In this document: in pieces, positions 1 to 8,879 of the stretch
How positions within the stretch are numbered: position 1 is the stretch's first letter
Layout: each line of letters begins with the position of its first letter
From: Pseudomonas reinekei
GTDB lineage: Bacteria > Pseudomonadota > Gammaproteobacteria > Pseudomonadales > Pseudomonadaceae
DNA: 64,000 bases
Direction of reading: 5' to 3'
NCBI RefSeq assembly: GCF_001945365.1
Contig: NZ_MSTQ01000021.1
Location: 28,782 to 92,781, forward strand
The notes under the pieces: model-generated
What the model was told of the DNA's origin: nothing
What the model saw: the letters and a program-made list of their open reading frames with translations, nothing else
The model's database searches: none
Program-made: the position numbers and the translations under genes

Positions 1-1179
1 CACCGGCGCAATCAGCTGCGACGACTCAAGCAGGCTGATTTCAACCATACTGACATCGTCGCGCGTCTCACCGCCAAAGTCCCGCAACGCCTGACCGATT
101 TCCTCGAACAACGCATCCGGTTCACGATTGGCCGCAAAAACCCGTTGCAGGCGCTCCACACCGAACAACTGCTCGCTGGCATCGCAGGTATCGATCACCC
201 CGTCAGACAACAGGAACACCCGATCACCCAACGCCATCGGGAACACTTGCGTGCTGTCGTCGAATGTTTGCGCGCTCAGCACACCCAGCGGCAAATGCCG
301 CGCCGCCATCGGCGTTCGCTCGCCACTGGCGATGCTGTGCAAGTAACCGTCGGGCATCCCGCCGTTCCAGACCTCCACCGAACGGCGCTGGAAGCTCAGG
401 CACAGCATTGTTGCGCAGCAGAACATGTCCACCGGCAAGATGCGTTTGAGCTTGGCGTTCATCTCGCGCAGGGTTTCGGCCAAGCCGTACCCCTTGGCCG
501 TCATCCCGTAGAAAACCTCGGCCAGCGGCATGGCGCCCACCGCCGCAGGCAAACCATGGCCGGTGAAATCGCCGAGCAGTACATGCATGTCGCCCGCAGG
601 CGTATAAGCGGCCAGCAGCAAGTCACCGTTAAACAGGGCGTAAGGCGATTGCAGATAGCGGATATTGGCAGCGTTCAGGCAACCGGAATGGGCCACCTTG
701 TCGAATACGGCCTTGGCCACCCGTTGCTCGTTGAGCAAATAATCGTGATGCCGGGCGATCTGATCGCGCTGTTGCAACACGGTAGCCTGTAACCGCCGCA
801 AGCGATCCATCGCCTTGATTTTGGCGGCGAGGATCACTTGGTTGTAAGGCTTAGCCAAAAAGTCGTCGCCCCCAGCCTCCAGGCAACGAGCCAGTGCCTC
901 GCTCTCGGACAGCGAGGTAAGAAAGATGATCGGCACCAGGGTTTCCCCGGCCAGCGCCTTGATCTGCTGCGCAGCCTCGAAACCGTCCATCACCGGCATC
1001 ATGGCGTCCATCAACACCAGTTGCGGGCGCTGCTGACGAAATGCCTCGACCGCTTCGGCACCGTTGGCTGCCGTCAGCACTTCGTGGCCCTGACGGCGGA
1101 CGATGCTCGACAGCAGCAGGCGATCCGCCGCACTGTCCTCGGCGATGAGGATCGTCAACGATTCGAGTGCAGCGTGCAC
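1..1179 (-). CDS. hsbR: HsbR-like fused response regulator / PP2C phosphatase (3' part cut by window edge)
   Basis: The N-terminal receiver shows the acidic pair in AEDS (about residues 14-16), the phospho-acceptor Asp in LVLMDAMMP (about residue 58) and the Lys of FLAKPY. A linker leads to a PP2C/SpoIIE-type phosphatase with DFTGHG, FLLSDGV and DDVSM metal-binding motifs. In P. aeruginosa HsbR is phosphorylated by HptB and acts on the anti-sigma antagonist HsbA, steering FlgM/FliA motility against c-di-GMP. No ATG starts it: the best start is GTG at 1179, and an alternative TTG at 1188 overlaps the hsbA stop. The gene runs off the left edge, so any C-terminal kinase domain is unseen. Gene identity is by domain order and the adjacent STAS gene. 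Confidence 0.8.
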   Translation of the reverse strand, partial: MHAALESLTILIAEDSAADRLLLSSIVRRQGHEVLTAANGAEAVEAFRQQRPQLVLMDAMMPVMDGFEAAQQIKALAGETLVPIIFLTSLSESEALARCLEAGGDDFLAKPYNQVILAAKIKAMDRLRRLQATVLQQRDQIARHHDYLLNEQRVAKAVFDKVAHSGCLNAANIRYLQSPYALFNGDLLLAAYTPAGDMHVLLGDFTGHGLPAAVGAMPLAEVFYGMTAKGYGLAETLREMNAKLKRILPVDMFCCATMLCLSFQRRSVEVWNGGMPDGYLHSIASGERTPMAARHLPLGVLSAQTFDDSTQVFPMALGDRVFLLSDGVIDTCDASEQLFGVERLQRVFAANREPDALFEEIGQALRDFGGETRDDVSMVEISLLESSQLIAPV

Positions 1180-1184
1180 GCTGC

Positions 1185-1484
1185 TCAACTGATGTCGAAC
1201 AGTTTGTCGAAGTTGGAGATGGCGAGGATTTTCCTCACGTCAGTGCTGCTGTTAACCACGCGTATATCGGAATTTTCACCACCGGCGTGATCACGCAACA
1301 GCAGCAACATGCCCAACGCAGAGCTGTCGAGATAAGTTGCCTCTCTGAGGTCGACCACGACCGCCGATAGCTGTTTATCTTCGTAGGATTCACGAAATTC
1401 CTGATGCTTGGCGAAATCGAATCGTCCTTTGACCGATATCGTCAGCTTTTGGCCGTCGGGAGATACTTCTGTAACAACTGACAT
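1185..1484 (-). CDS. hsbA: HsbA-like STAS-domain anti-sigma factor antagonist
   Basis: This 99 aa single-domain STAS protein carries the phosphorylatable Ser of the family within TYLDSSALGML (about residues 50-60). In P. aeruginosa the unphosphorylated form binds FlgM and frees FliA, while the phosphorylated form binds the diguanylate cyclase HsbD. It lies just upstream of the HsbR-like phosphatase, with start and stop codons almost overlapping, so the two are probably co-transcribed after fliJ. Because it is here with its phosphatase partner, a role in motility/biofilm switching is likely, but that is inferred from the P. aeruginosa pair. Confidence 0.8.
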   Translation of the reverse strand: MSVVTEVSPDGQKLTISVKGRFDFAKHQEFRESYEDKQLSAVVVDLREATYLDSSALGMLLLLRDHAGGENSDIRVVNSSTDVRKILAISNFDKLFDIS

Positions 1485-1590
1485 GTCATGGCTTCCTTGT
1501 CATTGGTGAACCTGCTTGTACAAGGTTTAGCATTTGGTAGAGGTTGCGGCAAGGCAGGTTATCAGGCTGCAATCTTTTCGAAACGCTCTA

Positions 1591-2040
1591 TCAATACTGA
1601 TCCTGCCGCGGCAACCGCTGGGACAATTCGTCCAGCAACTTCTGCTCGCGTTTGTCTTCGATGGCCCGCGCTTCATCGGCATATCGCTGCACCAGTTTGC
1701 GCAAGCCTTCGACCCGGGCAAACGCTTGCTGCCAAGTGTCCCGCGCCTTGTTCAGGTTGTTCTGGTGCCAGGCCAGGCTTTGCCGCTGCTGATCGATGGC
1801 CGTGCCCAATTGCGCGAGAAACCCCTGATACCCGAGCAACCATTGGCCCGACACGCCGCTGCTGCCGCGTACGATCCACTGTTCTTGATAGTCGAGACGA
1901 AACGCCTCCAGGTCGGCGAGCTTGCTTTCAGCCAGCCGCACCTGCCCCTGAAAGTGCCCCAGACGCTGGACCGCGGTTTTCTCGGCCTTCTCAGCCATTT
2001 CCACCACGGGGGCCAGACGCCCTGCCCGAGTCTGTGCCAC
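1591..2040 (-). CDS. fliJ: Flagellar export protein FliJ
   Basis: This 149 aa protein is almost wholly alpha-helical and charged, as expected for the FliJ coiled coil. FliJ is the central stalk of the FliI hexamer and escorts chaperones at the flagellar type III export gate. The start is GTG, six bases beyond the fliI stop, at the end of the fliEFGHIJ operon. The opening residues (MAQTRAGRLAPVVEMAEKAE) match the pattern of Pseudomonas FliJ. It ends about 100 bases before hsbA, with no terminator visible between them. Confidence 0.9.
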   Translation of the reverse strand: MAQTRAGRLAPVVEMAEKAEKTAVQRLGHFQGQVRLAESKLADLEAFRLDYQEQWIVRGSSGVSGQWLLGYQGFLAQLGTAIDQQRQSLAWHQNNLNKARDTWQQAFARVEGLRKLVQRYADEARAIEDKREQKLLDELSQRLPRQDQY

Positions 2041-2046
2041 GACCGG

Positions 2047-3405
2047 TTAACCGCCCGCCGCGGGCGCGAAGATCGAGGCGAGGTACGCTTCGCTTTCGCC
2101 CAGGCTGATGCTGTCGTTGAGGCCCTGACGCAAATATTTGACCAATTGCGGTTGCAGGGAGATGGCGAGGTCGGTCTCGCGATCGCCCCCGGCGACATAC
2201 GCGCCGACACTGATCAGGTCGCGACTCTGCTGATAACGCGACCACAATTGCTTGAAATACTGCGCACGGGTCATGTGCTCCGGCGACACCACGGCCGGCA
2301 TGACCCGGCTGATGGACGCCTCGATATCGATGGCCGGGTAATGACCTTCTTCGGCCAGTCGCCGCGACAGCACGATGTGGCCGTCGAGCACGCCCCGCGC
2401 CGAGTCGGCAATCGGGTCCTGCTGGTCATCGCCTTCGGACAGCACGGTATAGAACGCCGTGATCGAACCACCGCCCTTCTCGGCATTACCGGCGCGCTCC
2501 ACCAGCTTCGGCAACTTGGCGAACACCGACGGCGGATAACCCTTGGTCGCCGGCGGCTCGCCGATGGCCAGGGCGATTTCCCGCTGGGCCTGGGCGAAAC
2601 GGGTAAGCGAATCCATCAGCAACAGGACGTTCTTGCCCTTGTCGCGAAAATATTCGGCGATGCGCGTGCAATACATCGCGGCGCGCAAACGCATCAACGG
2701 CGCGTCGTCCGCCGGGGACGCCACGACCACGGAACGCTTCAATCCTTCTTCGCCGAGGATGTGCTCGATGAACTCTTTAACTTCACGACCCCGCTCGCCG
2801 ATCAGCCCGACGACGATGATGTCGGCCTCGGTGAAGCGGGTCATCATGCCTAACAGCACGGATTTACCGACACCGGTACCGGCGAACAGACCAAGCCGCT
2901 GACCACGACCGACCGTCAACATGCCGTTGATGCAACGAATGCCTACGTCGAGCGGCTCGCTGATCGGTTCGCGCTTGAGCGGGTTGATGGTCGGGCCGTC
3001 CATCGGCACCCAGTCTTCGGCCTTCATCCCGCCCTTGCCGTCCAGCGCACGACCGGCGCCATCGAGCACGCGCCCGAGCATGCTCATGCCCATCGGCAAG
3101 CGGCCGGTATCGGAAAGGGGAACGACGCGGGCGCCGGGGGCGATACCGGCGACACTGCCGACCGGCATCAGAAAGACTTTGCTGCCGGAAAAGCCCATGA
3201 CTTCGGCTTCCACCTGCACCGGGTGATAGCTGTCGTCGTTGATGACCATGCAACGGCTGCCCATGGCCGCGCGCAAGCCTTCGGCCTCGAGGGTCAGGCC
3301 GACCATGCGCAGCAGCCGGCCTTCGAGAATCGGTGCGCCCGCCAGTTCCGTGGCCTCGGCGTAGCTGCCCAGGCGCTTGGCGAAACTGGTGCGTTCAAGG
3401 CGCAT
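2047..3405 (-). CDS. fliI: Flagellum-specific ATPase FliI
   Basis: This 452 aa protein is full length for the F1-beta-like export ATPase that energises flagellar type III secretion. It shows a Walker A AGTGVGKS (about residues 175-182), the following GERGREV segment, and a Walker B region VLLLMDSLTRFAQAQRE. The N-terminal barrel and C-terminal helical domain are both present. The start overlaps the fliH stop by 11 bases, which suggests translational coupling with its regulator FliH. Confidence 0.97.
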   Translation of the reverse strand: MRLERTSFAKRLGSYAEATELAGAPILEGRLLRMVGLTLEAEGLRAAMGSRCMVINDDSYHPVQVEAEVMGFSGSKVFLMPVGSVAGIAPGARVVPLSDTGRLPMGMSMLGRVLDGAGRALDGKGGMKAEDWVPMDGPTINPLKREPISEPLDVGIRCINGMLTVGRGQRLGLFAGTGVGKSVLLGMMTRFTEADIIVVGLIGERGREVKEFIEHILGEEGLKRSVVVASPADDAPLMRLRAAMYCTRIAEYFRDKGKNVLLLMDSLTRFAQAQREIALAIGEPPATKGYPPSVFAKLPKLVERAGNAEKGGGSITAFYTVLSEGDDQQDPIADSARGVLDGHIVLSRRLAEEGHYPAIDIEASISRVMPAVVSPEHMTRAQYFKQLWSRYQQSRDLISVGAYVAGGDRETDLAISLQPQLVKYLRQGLNDSISLGESEAYLASIFAPAAGG

Positions 3406-4192
3406 CGGGAATGTCCGGATCGGCGATGGCGGCCGGCTTTTTTTCGACCGGCAGTTCCAGACTCACGTCCGGCGCAGCGGGGTGCAAGGCCTGTTCGTGG
3501 AGCTGATCGAACAGTTTGTCCATAACCTGCTTGACCCGGGTTTCCACCGAGGCGTCGATACGGCTGTGTTCGGTCTCGACCCGGCAGCCGCCCGGCAACA
3601 GCGCCTCATCCTCGACGATGCGCCAGGACTCTTCGTGGCGTTCGCGCAAGGCCTTGACCTGCTCGAAATCCTGCGGATTGATGTACAGCCGCACATTGCC
3701 CACGCCCAACGGTAACAGCTTGAGCGCTTCGCGCATGACGTGTTCGATCTGCGTCGAGTCGATGGCCAGTTCGCGCTGAATCACCTGTTTGGTGATGTGC
3801 TGCACAAGGTCGACCAAGGACTTTTCAATCAGGGTGTCCTGTTCGGCGATCGGCTCGAACAGGTGCGCCATCAGCTGTTCCAGCCCGGCAATCTTCGCCG
3901 ACAGCGCCACTTCGGCTTCCTGGCGAACCTTGAGGGTGGTGCTGTGGAAACCTTCTTTTTCACCCACCGCGAAGCCTTCGTTATAGGCTTCCTGACGAAT
4001 GCTTTCGAGTTCTTCGAGGGTCAGTGGCTGGACTTCCTCCAGCGGCACTTCTTCCATTTCCGGCGGTTCGGGTTCCGGCTCCGGTTCCGGCTCGGGTGCG
4101 GGCGGGTCGAAGCTGGGCAGCGCCCAGGTATCGAAACCACTGACATCCCTGGCCCGGATCAGGTCAGTGGGTGAATCATCATGCTTGGCCAT
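3395..4192 (-). CDS. fliH: Flagellar assembly protein FliH
   Basis: This 265 aa protein binds and regulates the FliI ATPase and tethers it to the C-ring. The N-terminal third is disordered and contains a Pro-Glu dipeptide run (about residues 31-45, PEPEPEPEP) encoded by a near-perfect hexanucleotide repeat. The middle is helical and the C-terminus holds the FliH/HrpE-type domain (LAIDSTQIEHVMREAL, LYINPQDFEQV). It starts four bases after fliG and overlaps fliI. Confidence 0.95.
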   Translation of the reverse strand: MAKHDDSPTDLIRARDVSGFDTWALPSFDPPAPEPEPEPEPEPPEMEEVPLEEVQPLTLEELESIRQEAYNEGFAVGEKEGFHSTTLKVRQEAEVALSAKIAGLEQLMAHLFEPIAEQDTLIEKSLVDLVQHITKQVIQRELAIDSTQIEHVMREALKLLPLGVGNVRLYINPQDFEQVKALRERHEESWRIVEDEALLPGGCRVETEHSRIDASVETRVKQVMDKLFDQLHEQALHPAAPDVSLELPVEKKPAAIADPDIPDAP

Positions 4193-4196
4193 GGTG

Positions 4197-5216
4197 TTAG
4201 ATCATTTCCTCGCCGCCCTTGCCACCGAGAACGATTTCTCCGGCTTCGGCCATACGGCGGGCGATGGTGAGGATTTCTTTCTGTGCGGTTTCCACGTCGC
4301 TGACGCGCACCGGGCCTTTGGCTTCGAGGTCGTCGCGCAACAGCTCGGCCGCACGCTTGGACATGTTCTTGAAGATCTTCTCCTTGACGCCTTCGTCGGA
4401 ACCCTTGAGGGCCAGTACCAGCACGTCGGAGGACACTTCGCGCAGCAATGCCTGGATACCGCGGTCGTCGACATCGGCCAGGTTGTTGAACACGAACATG
4501 AGGTCTTCGATCTGACCGGACAGGTCTTCGTCGACTTCGCGGATCGAGTCCATGAGCTGGCCTTCGATCGAACTGTCGAGGAAGTTCATGATGTCCGCCG
4601 CACGCTTGATGCCACCCAGGGTGGTGCGCGATGCGTTCGAGTTGCCGGAGAACTGCTTCTCGAGAATCTGGTTGAGTTCTTTCAGGGCCGCTGGCTGCAC
4701 GGTGTTCAGCGAGGACACCCGCAGAATGATGTCCAGGCGCACCTTGTGGTCGAAGTTGCCGAGCACTTCACCGGCCTGATCCGGGTCGAGGTAGGCCACG
4801 ACGATTGCCTGGATCTGCGGGTGCTCGTAGCGGATCACATCGGCGACGGCGCGCGGTTCCATCCATTTCAGGCTGTCGAGGCCGCTGGTGTTGCCGCCCA
4901 GCAGGATGCGGTCAATCAGGCCATTGGCCTTGTCTTCGCCCAGTGCCTGGGTGAGCATTTTACGCACGTAGTCGTCGGAGCCGACGCCCAGGCTGGTCTG
5001 GTCGCCGACGATGTCGACGAACTCACTCATGACCTGTTCGACCTGCTCGCGGTGCACGTTCCCCATTTGCGCCATGGCCACACCCACACGCTGGACTTCT
5101 TTAGGCCCCATGTGGCGCAGCACCTGGGCGGCATCAGTGGAACCAAGGGACAGCAGCAGAATCGCGGCTTTGTCGACCTTGGACAACTTGGCGGCAACGG
5201 CTCGGTTATCACTCAT
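4197..5216 (-). CDS. fliG: Flagellar motor switch protein FliG
   Basis: This 339 aa protein is the C-ring component that couples stator torque to rotation and direction. The N-terminal domain (KVDKAAILLLSLGSTDAAQVLRHM by composition, residues about 14-37) binds FliF. The middle domain contains EHPQ (about residues 130-133), and the C-terminal torque helix carries charged residues (LRDDLEAKGPVRVSDVE). It overlaps the fliF stop by 8 bases. The length is typical of the family. Confidence 0.97.
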   Translation of the reverse strand: MSDNRAVAAKLSKVDKAAILLLSLGSTDAAQVLRHMGPKEVQRVGVAMAQMGNVHREQVEQVMSEFVDIVGDQTSLGVGSDDYVRKMLTQALGEDKANGLIDRILLGGNTSGLDSLKWMEPRAVADVIRYEHPQIQAIVVAYLDPDQAGEVLGNFDHKVRLDIILRVSSLNTVQPAALKELNQILEKQFSGNSNASRTTLGGIKRAADIMNFLDSSIEGQLMDSIREVDEDLSGQIEDLMFVFNNLADVDDRGIQALLREVSSDVLVLALKGSDEGVKEKIFKNMSKRAAELLRDDLEAKGPVRVSDVETAQKEILTIARRMAEAGEIVLGGKGGEEMI

Positions 5217-6996
5217 CTGCGTTAATCCACTCTTTCACGACCTGGGCCACACGACCCGGGTCTTCTGCCACCAGACTCTTGATTGCGTTCAACTGTGCGT
5301 CATAGCCTTCGCTTGGGCTCGGCAACAGAATGCTTTGCGGGCCGCCGAGGCTCACGCGATCGTTGGCCAGTTCGCCGTCCAGGCCGCCCATGCCACCCAA
5401 CTCGACATCACTGCCGATGCCGGCCAGTTGTTTGTCCTTGCCACCGCCGGTGATGTTGTTGAGCACCGGACGCAACACACCGAACACCAGCACCAGAATG
5501 AACAGGACACCCAGCACTTGCTTGACGATGTCCCAGAACCAAGGCTGGGAGTAGAACGGAATGTCGGCGATCACTTCGCCGCGATCAGCCGAGAACGGCA
5601 TGTTGATCACGCTGACGCTGTCACCACGGCTGGCATCGAAACCGACCGCGTCCTGAACCAGACGGGTGAAGCGCGCCAATTCGTCGGCGGTCCACGGCGC
5701 GCGGGTGGTTTCACCGTTGGCCGGGTTGACCTTGACCTGGTCATCCACCACCACCGATACCGAGAGGCGATTCAGACGGCCCTGTTGCTGTTTGGTGTGG
5801 CTGATGGAACGGTCGAGTTCGAAGTTCTTGGTGGATTGTTGACGCTTGTCCGCCGGGTACGGCGCGAGCATTGGCTGACCAGTGGCCGGGTCCATGATTT
5901 GCTGGCCGTTGGCATCGATCAGCGGCTGACCTGGCTGCACCATGCCGGCAGCAGGCGCGGCGCCAGCGGTGGTTTGCGGCGCGGAGGCCGGCGCTGGCGG
6001 CTGGTTACTCAGAGCACCCGGTACACCTTGCGGGCCATTGCTGGCGGTACGTTGTTCGTTGACCGACTGCTCGCTGCGCAGCGCCGGTTGATCCGGATTG
6101 AACTGTTCAGACGTCGACTCGACAGCACTGAAGTCAACATCGGCCGAGACTTCGGCTTTATAGCGATCGTTGCCCAGCACCGGTTGCAGGATGTTGTGCA
6201 CACGCTGGGTGAGCATGCTTTCCATGCGGCGGCTGTAATCGAATTGCTTGCCGGCCATGGTCAGTTCGGAGTTTTCCGCCTGATCGGAGAGCAGGTTGCC
6301 CTTTTGGTCGACGACGGTGATCTGCGACTTGCTCAGCTCAGGAACGCTGGTCGCCACCAGATTGACGATGGCCACAACCTGGCCAGGCTCCAGCGAGCGA
6401 CCGGAGTACAGTTCAACCAGTACCGACGCACTTGGCTTGCGCTCGTCGCGCACGAACACCGAACTCTTCGGAATCGCCAGGTGCACGCGGGCGCCCTTGA
6501 CGTTGTTCAGGCTGGAGATGGTCCGGGCCAGTTCACCTTCGAGGCCGCGACGATAACGGGTGGCCTCCATGAACTGGCTGGTGCCCAGGCCTTGCTCTTT
6601 ATCGAGAATCTCGAAACCGATGTTGCCATCGCTGGGAGTGACACCAGCGCCCGCGAGCTTGAGGCGCGCGCGGGACAGGTCTTCAGCCTTGACCAGCAAG
6701 GCACCGGAATTCGGTTCAACGGTGTAAGGAATATCAGCGGCGGCCAGGGTGTCCATAACCTGTTTGGCGTCCATCCCGGCAAGGCTGCCATACAGCGGAC
6801 GGTAGTCCGGCTGCTGGGACCACAACACCACGGCAAAGCCAATCGCCACGCTCGCAGCCAGGCCGACCAACAGGCCCACCTGACGCAGCATGGTCATCTC
6901 GGAGAGGTTTTCCAGGAAGGACAAGCCGAACAGCGGCGGTTTGCCGTCTATTGGAGTGGCCTTGGCCGGAACGTTATCGGCGACTGCTTCTGCCAT
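5209..6996 (-). CDS. fliF: Flagellar MS-ring protein FliF
   Basis: This 595 aa protein builds the MS ring in the inner membrane. A first membrane helix follows residue 35 (VGLLVGLAASVAIGFAVVLW), then come ring-building domains, a proline/alanine-rich loop (about residues 310-350) and a second helix (VLGVLFILVLVFGVL) before the cytoplasmic FliG-binding tail ending in WINADE. It is the second gene of the fliE operon, 15 bases after fliE, and its stop overlaps fliG. Confidence 0.97.
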   Translation of the reverse strand: MAEAVADNVPAKATPIDGKPPLFGLSFLENLSEMTMLRQVGLLVGLAASVAIGFAVVLWSQQPDYRPLYGSLAGMDAKQVMDTLAAADIPYTVEPNSGALLVKAEDLSRARLKLAGAGVTPSDGNIGFEILDKEQGLGTSQFMEATRYRRGLEGELARTISSLNNVKGARVHLAIPKSSVFVRDERKPSASVLVELYSGRSLEPGQVVAIVNLVATSVPELSKSQITVVDQKGNLLSDQAENSELTMAGKQFDYSRRMESMLTQRVHNILQPVLGNDRYKAEVSADVDFSAVESTSEQFNPDQPALRSEQSVNEQRTASNGPQGVPGALSNQPPAPASAPQTTAGAAPAAGMVQPGQPLIDANGQQIMDPATGQPMLAPYPADKRQQSTKNFELDRSISHTKQQQGRLNRLSVSVVVDDQVKVNPANGETTRAPWTADELARFTRLVQDAVGFDASRGDSVSVINMPFSADRGEVIADIPFYSQPWFWDIVKQVLGVLFILVLVFGVLRPVLNNITGGGKDKQLAGIGSDVELGGMGGLDGELANDRVSLGGPQSILLPSPSEGYDAQLNAIKSLVAEDPGRVAQVVKEWINADE

Positions 6997-7011
6997 GACT
7001 CAATCTCGTCC

Positions 7012-7341
7012 TTAAACCGGCATCTGCATGATGTCTTGGTAAGCCTGAACCAGCTTGTTACGCACTTGGGTCAACGCCTGGAAAGACACGCTGGCCTTCT
7101 GCGAAGAAATCATCACGTCCGTCAGGTCAACGCCGCTCTTGCCAATCTCGAAGGCACTGGCCAACTGACCGGCAGCCTGCTGGGTGTCGTTCACTTTATT
7201 GACGGCCTGACCGAGCATGTCGGAAAAGCTGCTGCCATTCAGTTCAGGGACGGCGGCAGTCGATTTCGGCGCAGACATGGCGTCCATTTGCATGGCACGC
7301 ATATCCAGCATCAACCGATTGAATTCAATACCTTGGCTCAT
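7012..7341 (-). CDS. fliE: Flagellar hook-basal body protein FliE
   Basis: This 109 aa protein joins the MS ring to the rod. The family C-terminus SFQALTQVRNKLVQAYQDIMQMPV (here split across residues about 85-109) is clear. The start is the ATG at 7341 (MSQGIEFNRLM), preceded by an AAAGAGAG ribosome site; a longer reading adds 12 residues with no such site. It is the first gene of fliEFGHIJ, downstream of a strong sigma-54 promoter. Confidence 0.95.
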   Translation of the reverse strand: MSQGIEFNRLMLDMRAMQMDAMSAPKSTAAVPELNGSSFSDMLGQAVNKVNDTQQAAGQLASAFEIGKSGVDLTDVMISSQKASVSFQALTQVRNKLVQAYQDIMQMPV

Positions 7342-7402
7342 GATTTCTCTCTTTGGCGACCCGCAATTTTTTGACACTCACTCGGCGGGTAATGAGGTGT
7401 TA

Positions 7403-7417
7403 GCAACAAGGGTGCCA
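7403..7417 (-). promoter_or_regulatory. Sigma-54 promoter of fliEFGHIJ
   Basis: On the minus strand the element reads TGGCAC-CCTTG-TTGC, a full match to the RpoN -24/-12 consensus with correct spacing. It lies 62 bases before the fliE ATG. In P. aeruginosa the fliE operon is FleQ- and RpoN-dependent, which fits. Confidence 0.85.
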
Positions 7418-7482
7418 GCTCCATGGCTGCGCTCTACAAAAGCCAATCGCGGGTTCTGAGCCGCGCTCCTGCCGGGACAGGG

Positions 7483-8874
7483 TCAGGTGGCGAACAAATA
7501 CGCCTCGACGTCCATTCCGGCATCACGCATCTGCGCCAGCTTGTAGCGCAAGGTGCGCGGACTGATGCCCAGTCGTTCGGCGGCTTCCTTGCGACGGCCG
7601 CGCTCGGTGCGCAGAGTGTCGATGATCATCTGGAACTCGCGACGTCGCAGGTCATCGCCCAATGCCCCGGCGGACTCCGCGTCGACTTCCACCGCCCGCA
7701 TCGTTGTCGAGGCGGGCGCCTGGGTCGGCAGCGGCGCGCAGGCCACGGGCCCGGCCAGACAGAAATCCTGAGGCTGAATCACGCCGCCCTGTTGCAGAAT
7801 CAACGCGCGTTGAATCGCGTTATCCAGCTCACGCACATTGCCCGGCCAGGGGTAACCGATCAGACACGCCTGGGCCCCGGGCGACAGTCTCGCCGCGGCA
7901 TGCTTCATTTTATTGACGTGCCTGGTCAGCAGCCGCTCTGCCAGCGGCAGAATATCGGCGGTACGTTCGCGCAGCGGTCGCCAGGCGAGCGGGAAAACCG
8001 ACAGTCGATAATAGAGATCTTCACGGAAACGCCCCGCCGCGACTTCCCCGGCCAAATCCCGGTTGGTGGTGGCGACCACACGAATATCCAGCGCGATGGG
8101 TTTGCGCGCACCGACGCGCTCGACCTCGCGCTCCTGCAGCACACGCAACAGCTTGGCTTGCAGACCGAGGGGCATTTCGGAGATTTCGTCGAGCAGGAGA
8201 GTCCCGCCGTCGGCCTGCTCGAATTTTCCGGCCTGCGCCGCAATGGCGCCGGTGAACGAGCCCTTCTCGTGACCAAACAGCGTGGCCTCGAGCATGTTGT
8301 CCGGAATCGCCGCGCAGTTGATTGCAATGAACGGCTGGCTGGCGCGGTGCGAGTGCTGGTGGATGTAGCGCGCCAACACTTCTTTACCCGTGCCTGACTC
8401 ACCGGAGATCAACACCGTGGAATCACTGCGCGCCACTCGCGCAGCCAATTCCAGCAATTGCGCACTGGCCGGCTCGACAGCAATCGGCCCTTCGCTGTCG
8501 CTGGCGCCGAGACTGCCCAGCGCATGCCGCGCCACCAGATCGAGCAAGGCCTTGGCCTCGAACGGCTTGACCAGGTAATCAGCCGCGCCTTGGCGCATGG
8601 CGTCGACCGCACGCTCCACCGCACCGTGCGCGGTCATCAGCAACACCGGCAGTTGCGGCTGACGCGCCCGCAGCAGGCCGAGCAGTTGATGCCCGTCCAT
8701 GCCCGGCATGTTGACGTCGCTGACCACCAGATTGAACGCCTCTGTTTCCACCGCCGCCAAGGCGTCCTCGGCGCAACCAACGGCTTTGTAATCGTGGCCG
8801 GCGAGCAATAGCGTATCAGCCAGTGCCTCGCGTAGCGCGCGGTCATCCTCGACCAGTAGAACCTTGATACCCAT
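7483..8874 (-). CDS. fleR: Sigma-54-dependent response regulator FleR
   Basis: This 463 aa protein has a receiver domain with acidic pair DD at 10-11 and phospho-Asp at 53 (VVSDVNMPG). It is followed by a AAA+ domain with Walker A GESGTGKE, a sigma-54 contact loop GSFTGA and DGGTLLLDEI, and a Fis-type helix-turn-helix at the C-terminus (RKEAAERLGISPRTLRYKL). With FleS it activates the mid-class flagellar genes. The start MGIKVLLVEDD at 8874 has a GAAGG ribosome site and begins the receiver fold; upstream in-frame codons are rejected. It follows fleS by 5 bases. Confidence 0.95.
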   Translation of the reverse strand: MGIKVLLVEDDRALREALADTLLLAGHDYKAVGCAEDALAAVETEAFNLVVSDVNMPGMDGHQLLGLLRARQPQLPVLLMTAHGAVERAVDAMRQGAADYLVKPFEAKALLDLVARHALGSLGASDSEGPIAVEPASAQLLELAARVARSDSTVLISGESGTGKEVLARYIHQHSHRASQPFIAINCAAIPDNMLEATLFGHEKGSFTGAIAAQAGKFEQADGGTLLLDEISEMPLGLQAKLLRVLQEREVERVGARKPIALDIRVVATTNRDLAGEVAAGRFREDLYYRLSVFPLAWRPLRERTADILPLAERLLTRHVNKMKHAAARLSPGAQACLIGYPWPGNVRELDNAIQRALILQQGGVIQPQDFCLAGPVACAPLPTQAPASTTMRAVEVDAESAGALGDDLRRREFQMIIDTLRTERGRRKEAAERLGISPRTLRYKLAQMRDAGMDVEAYLFAT

Positions 8875-8879
8875 GACCT

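Noticed and set aside
5011..7374. Long plus-strand reading frame across fliG, fliF and fliE (about 787 codons)
   Set aside because: It is the antisense of three well-supported flagellar genes; high-GC coding DNA leaves the opposite strand open. Composition (His/Gln/Arg/Leu-rich) is not protein-like.
7442..7476. GC-rich segment resembling a REP copy before fliE
   Set aside because: Only a partial match to the REP core (GGAGCG..GGCT, CGCGATTGG); too diverged to call without a search.
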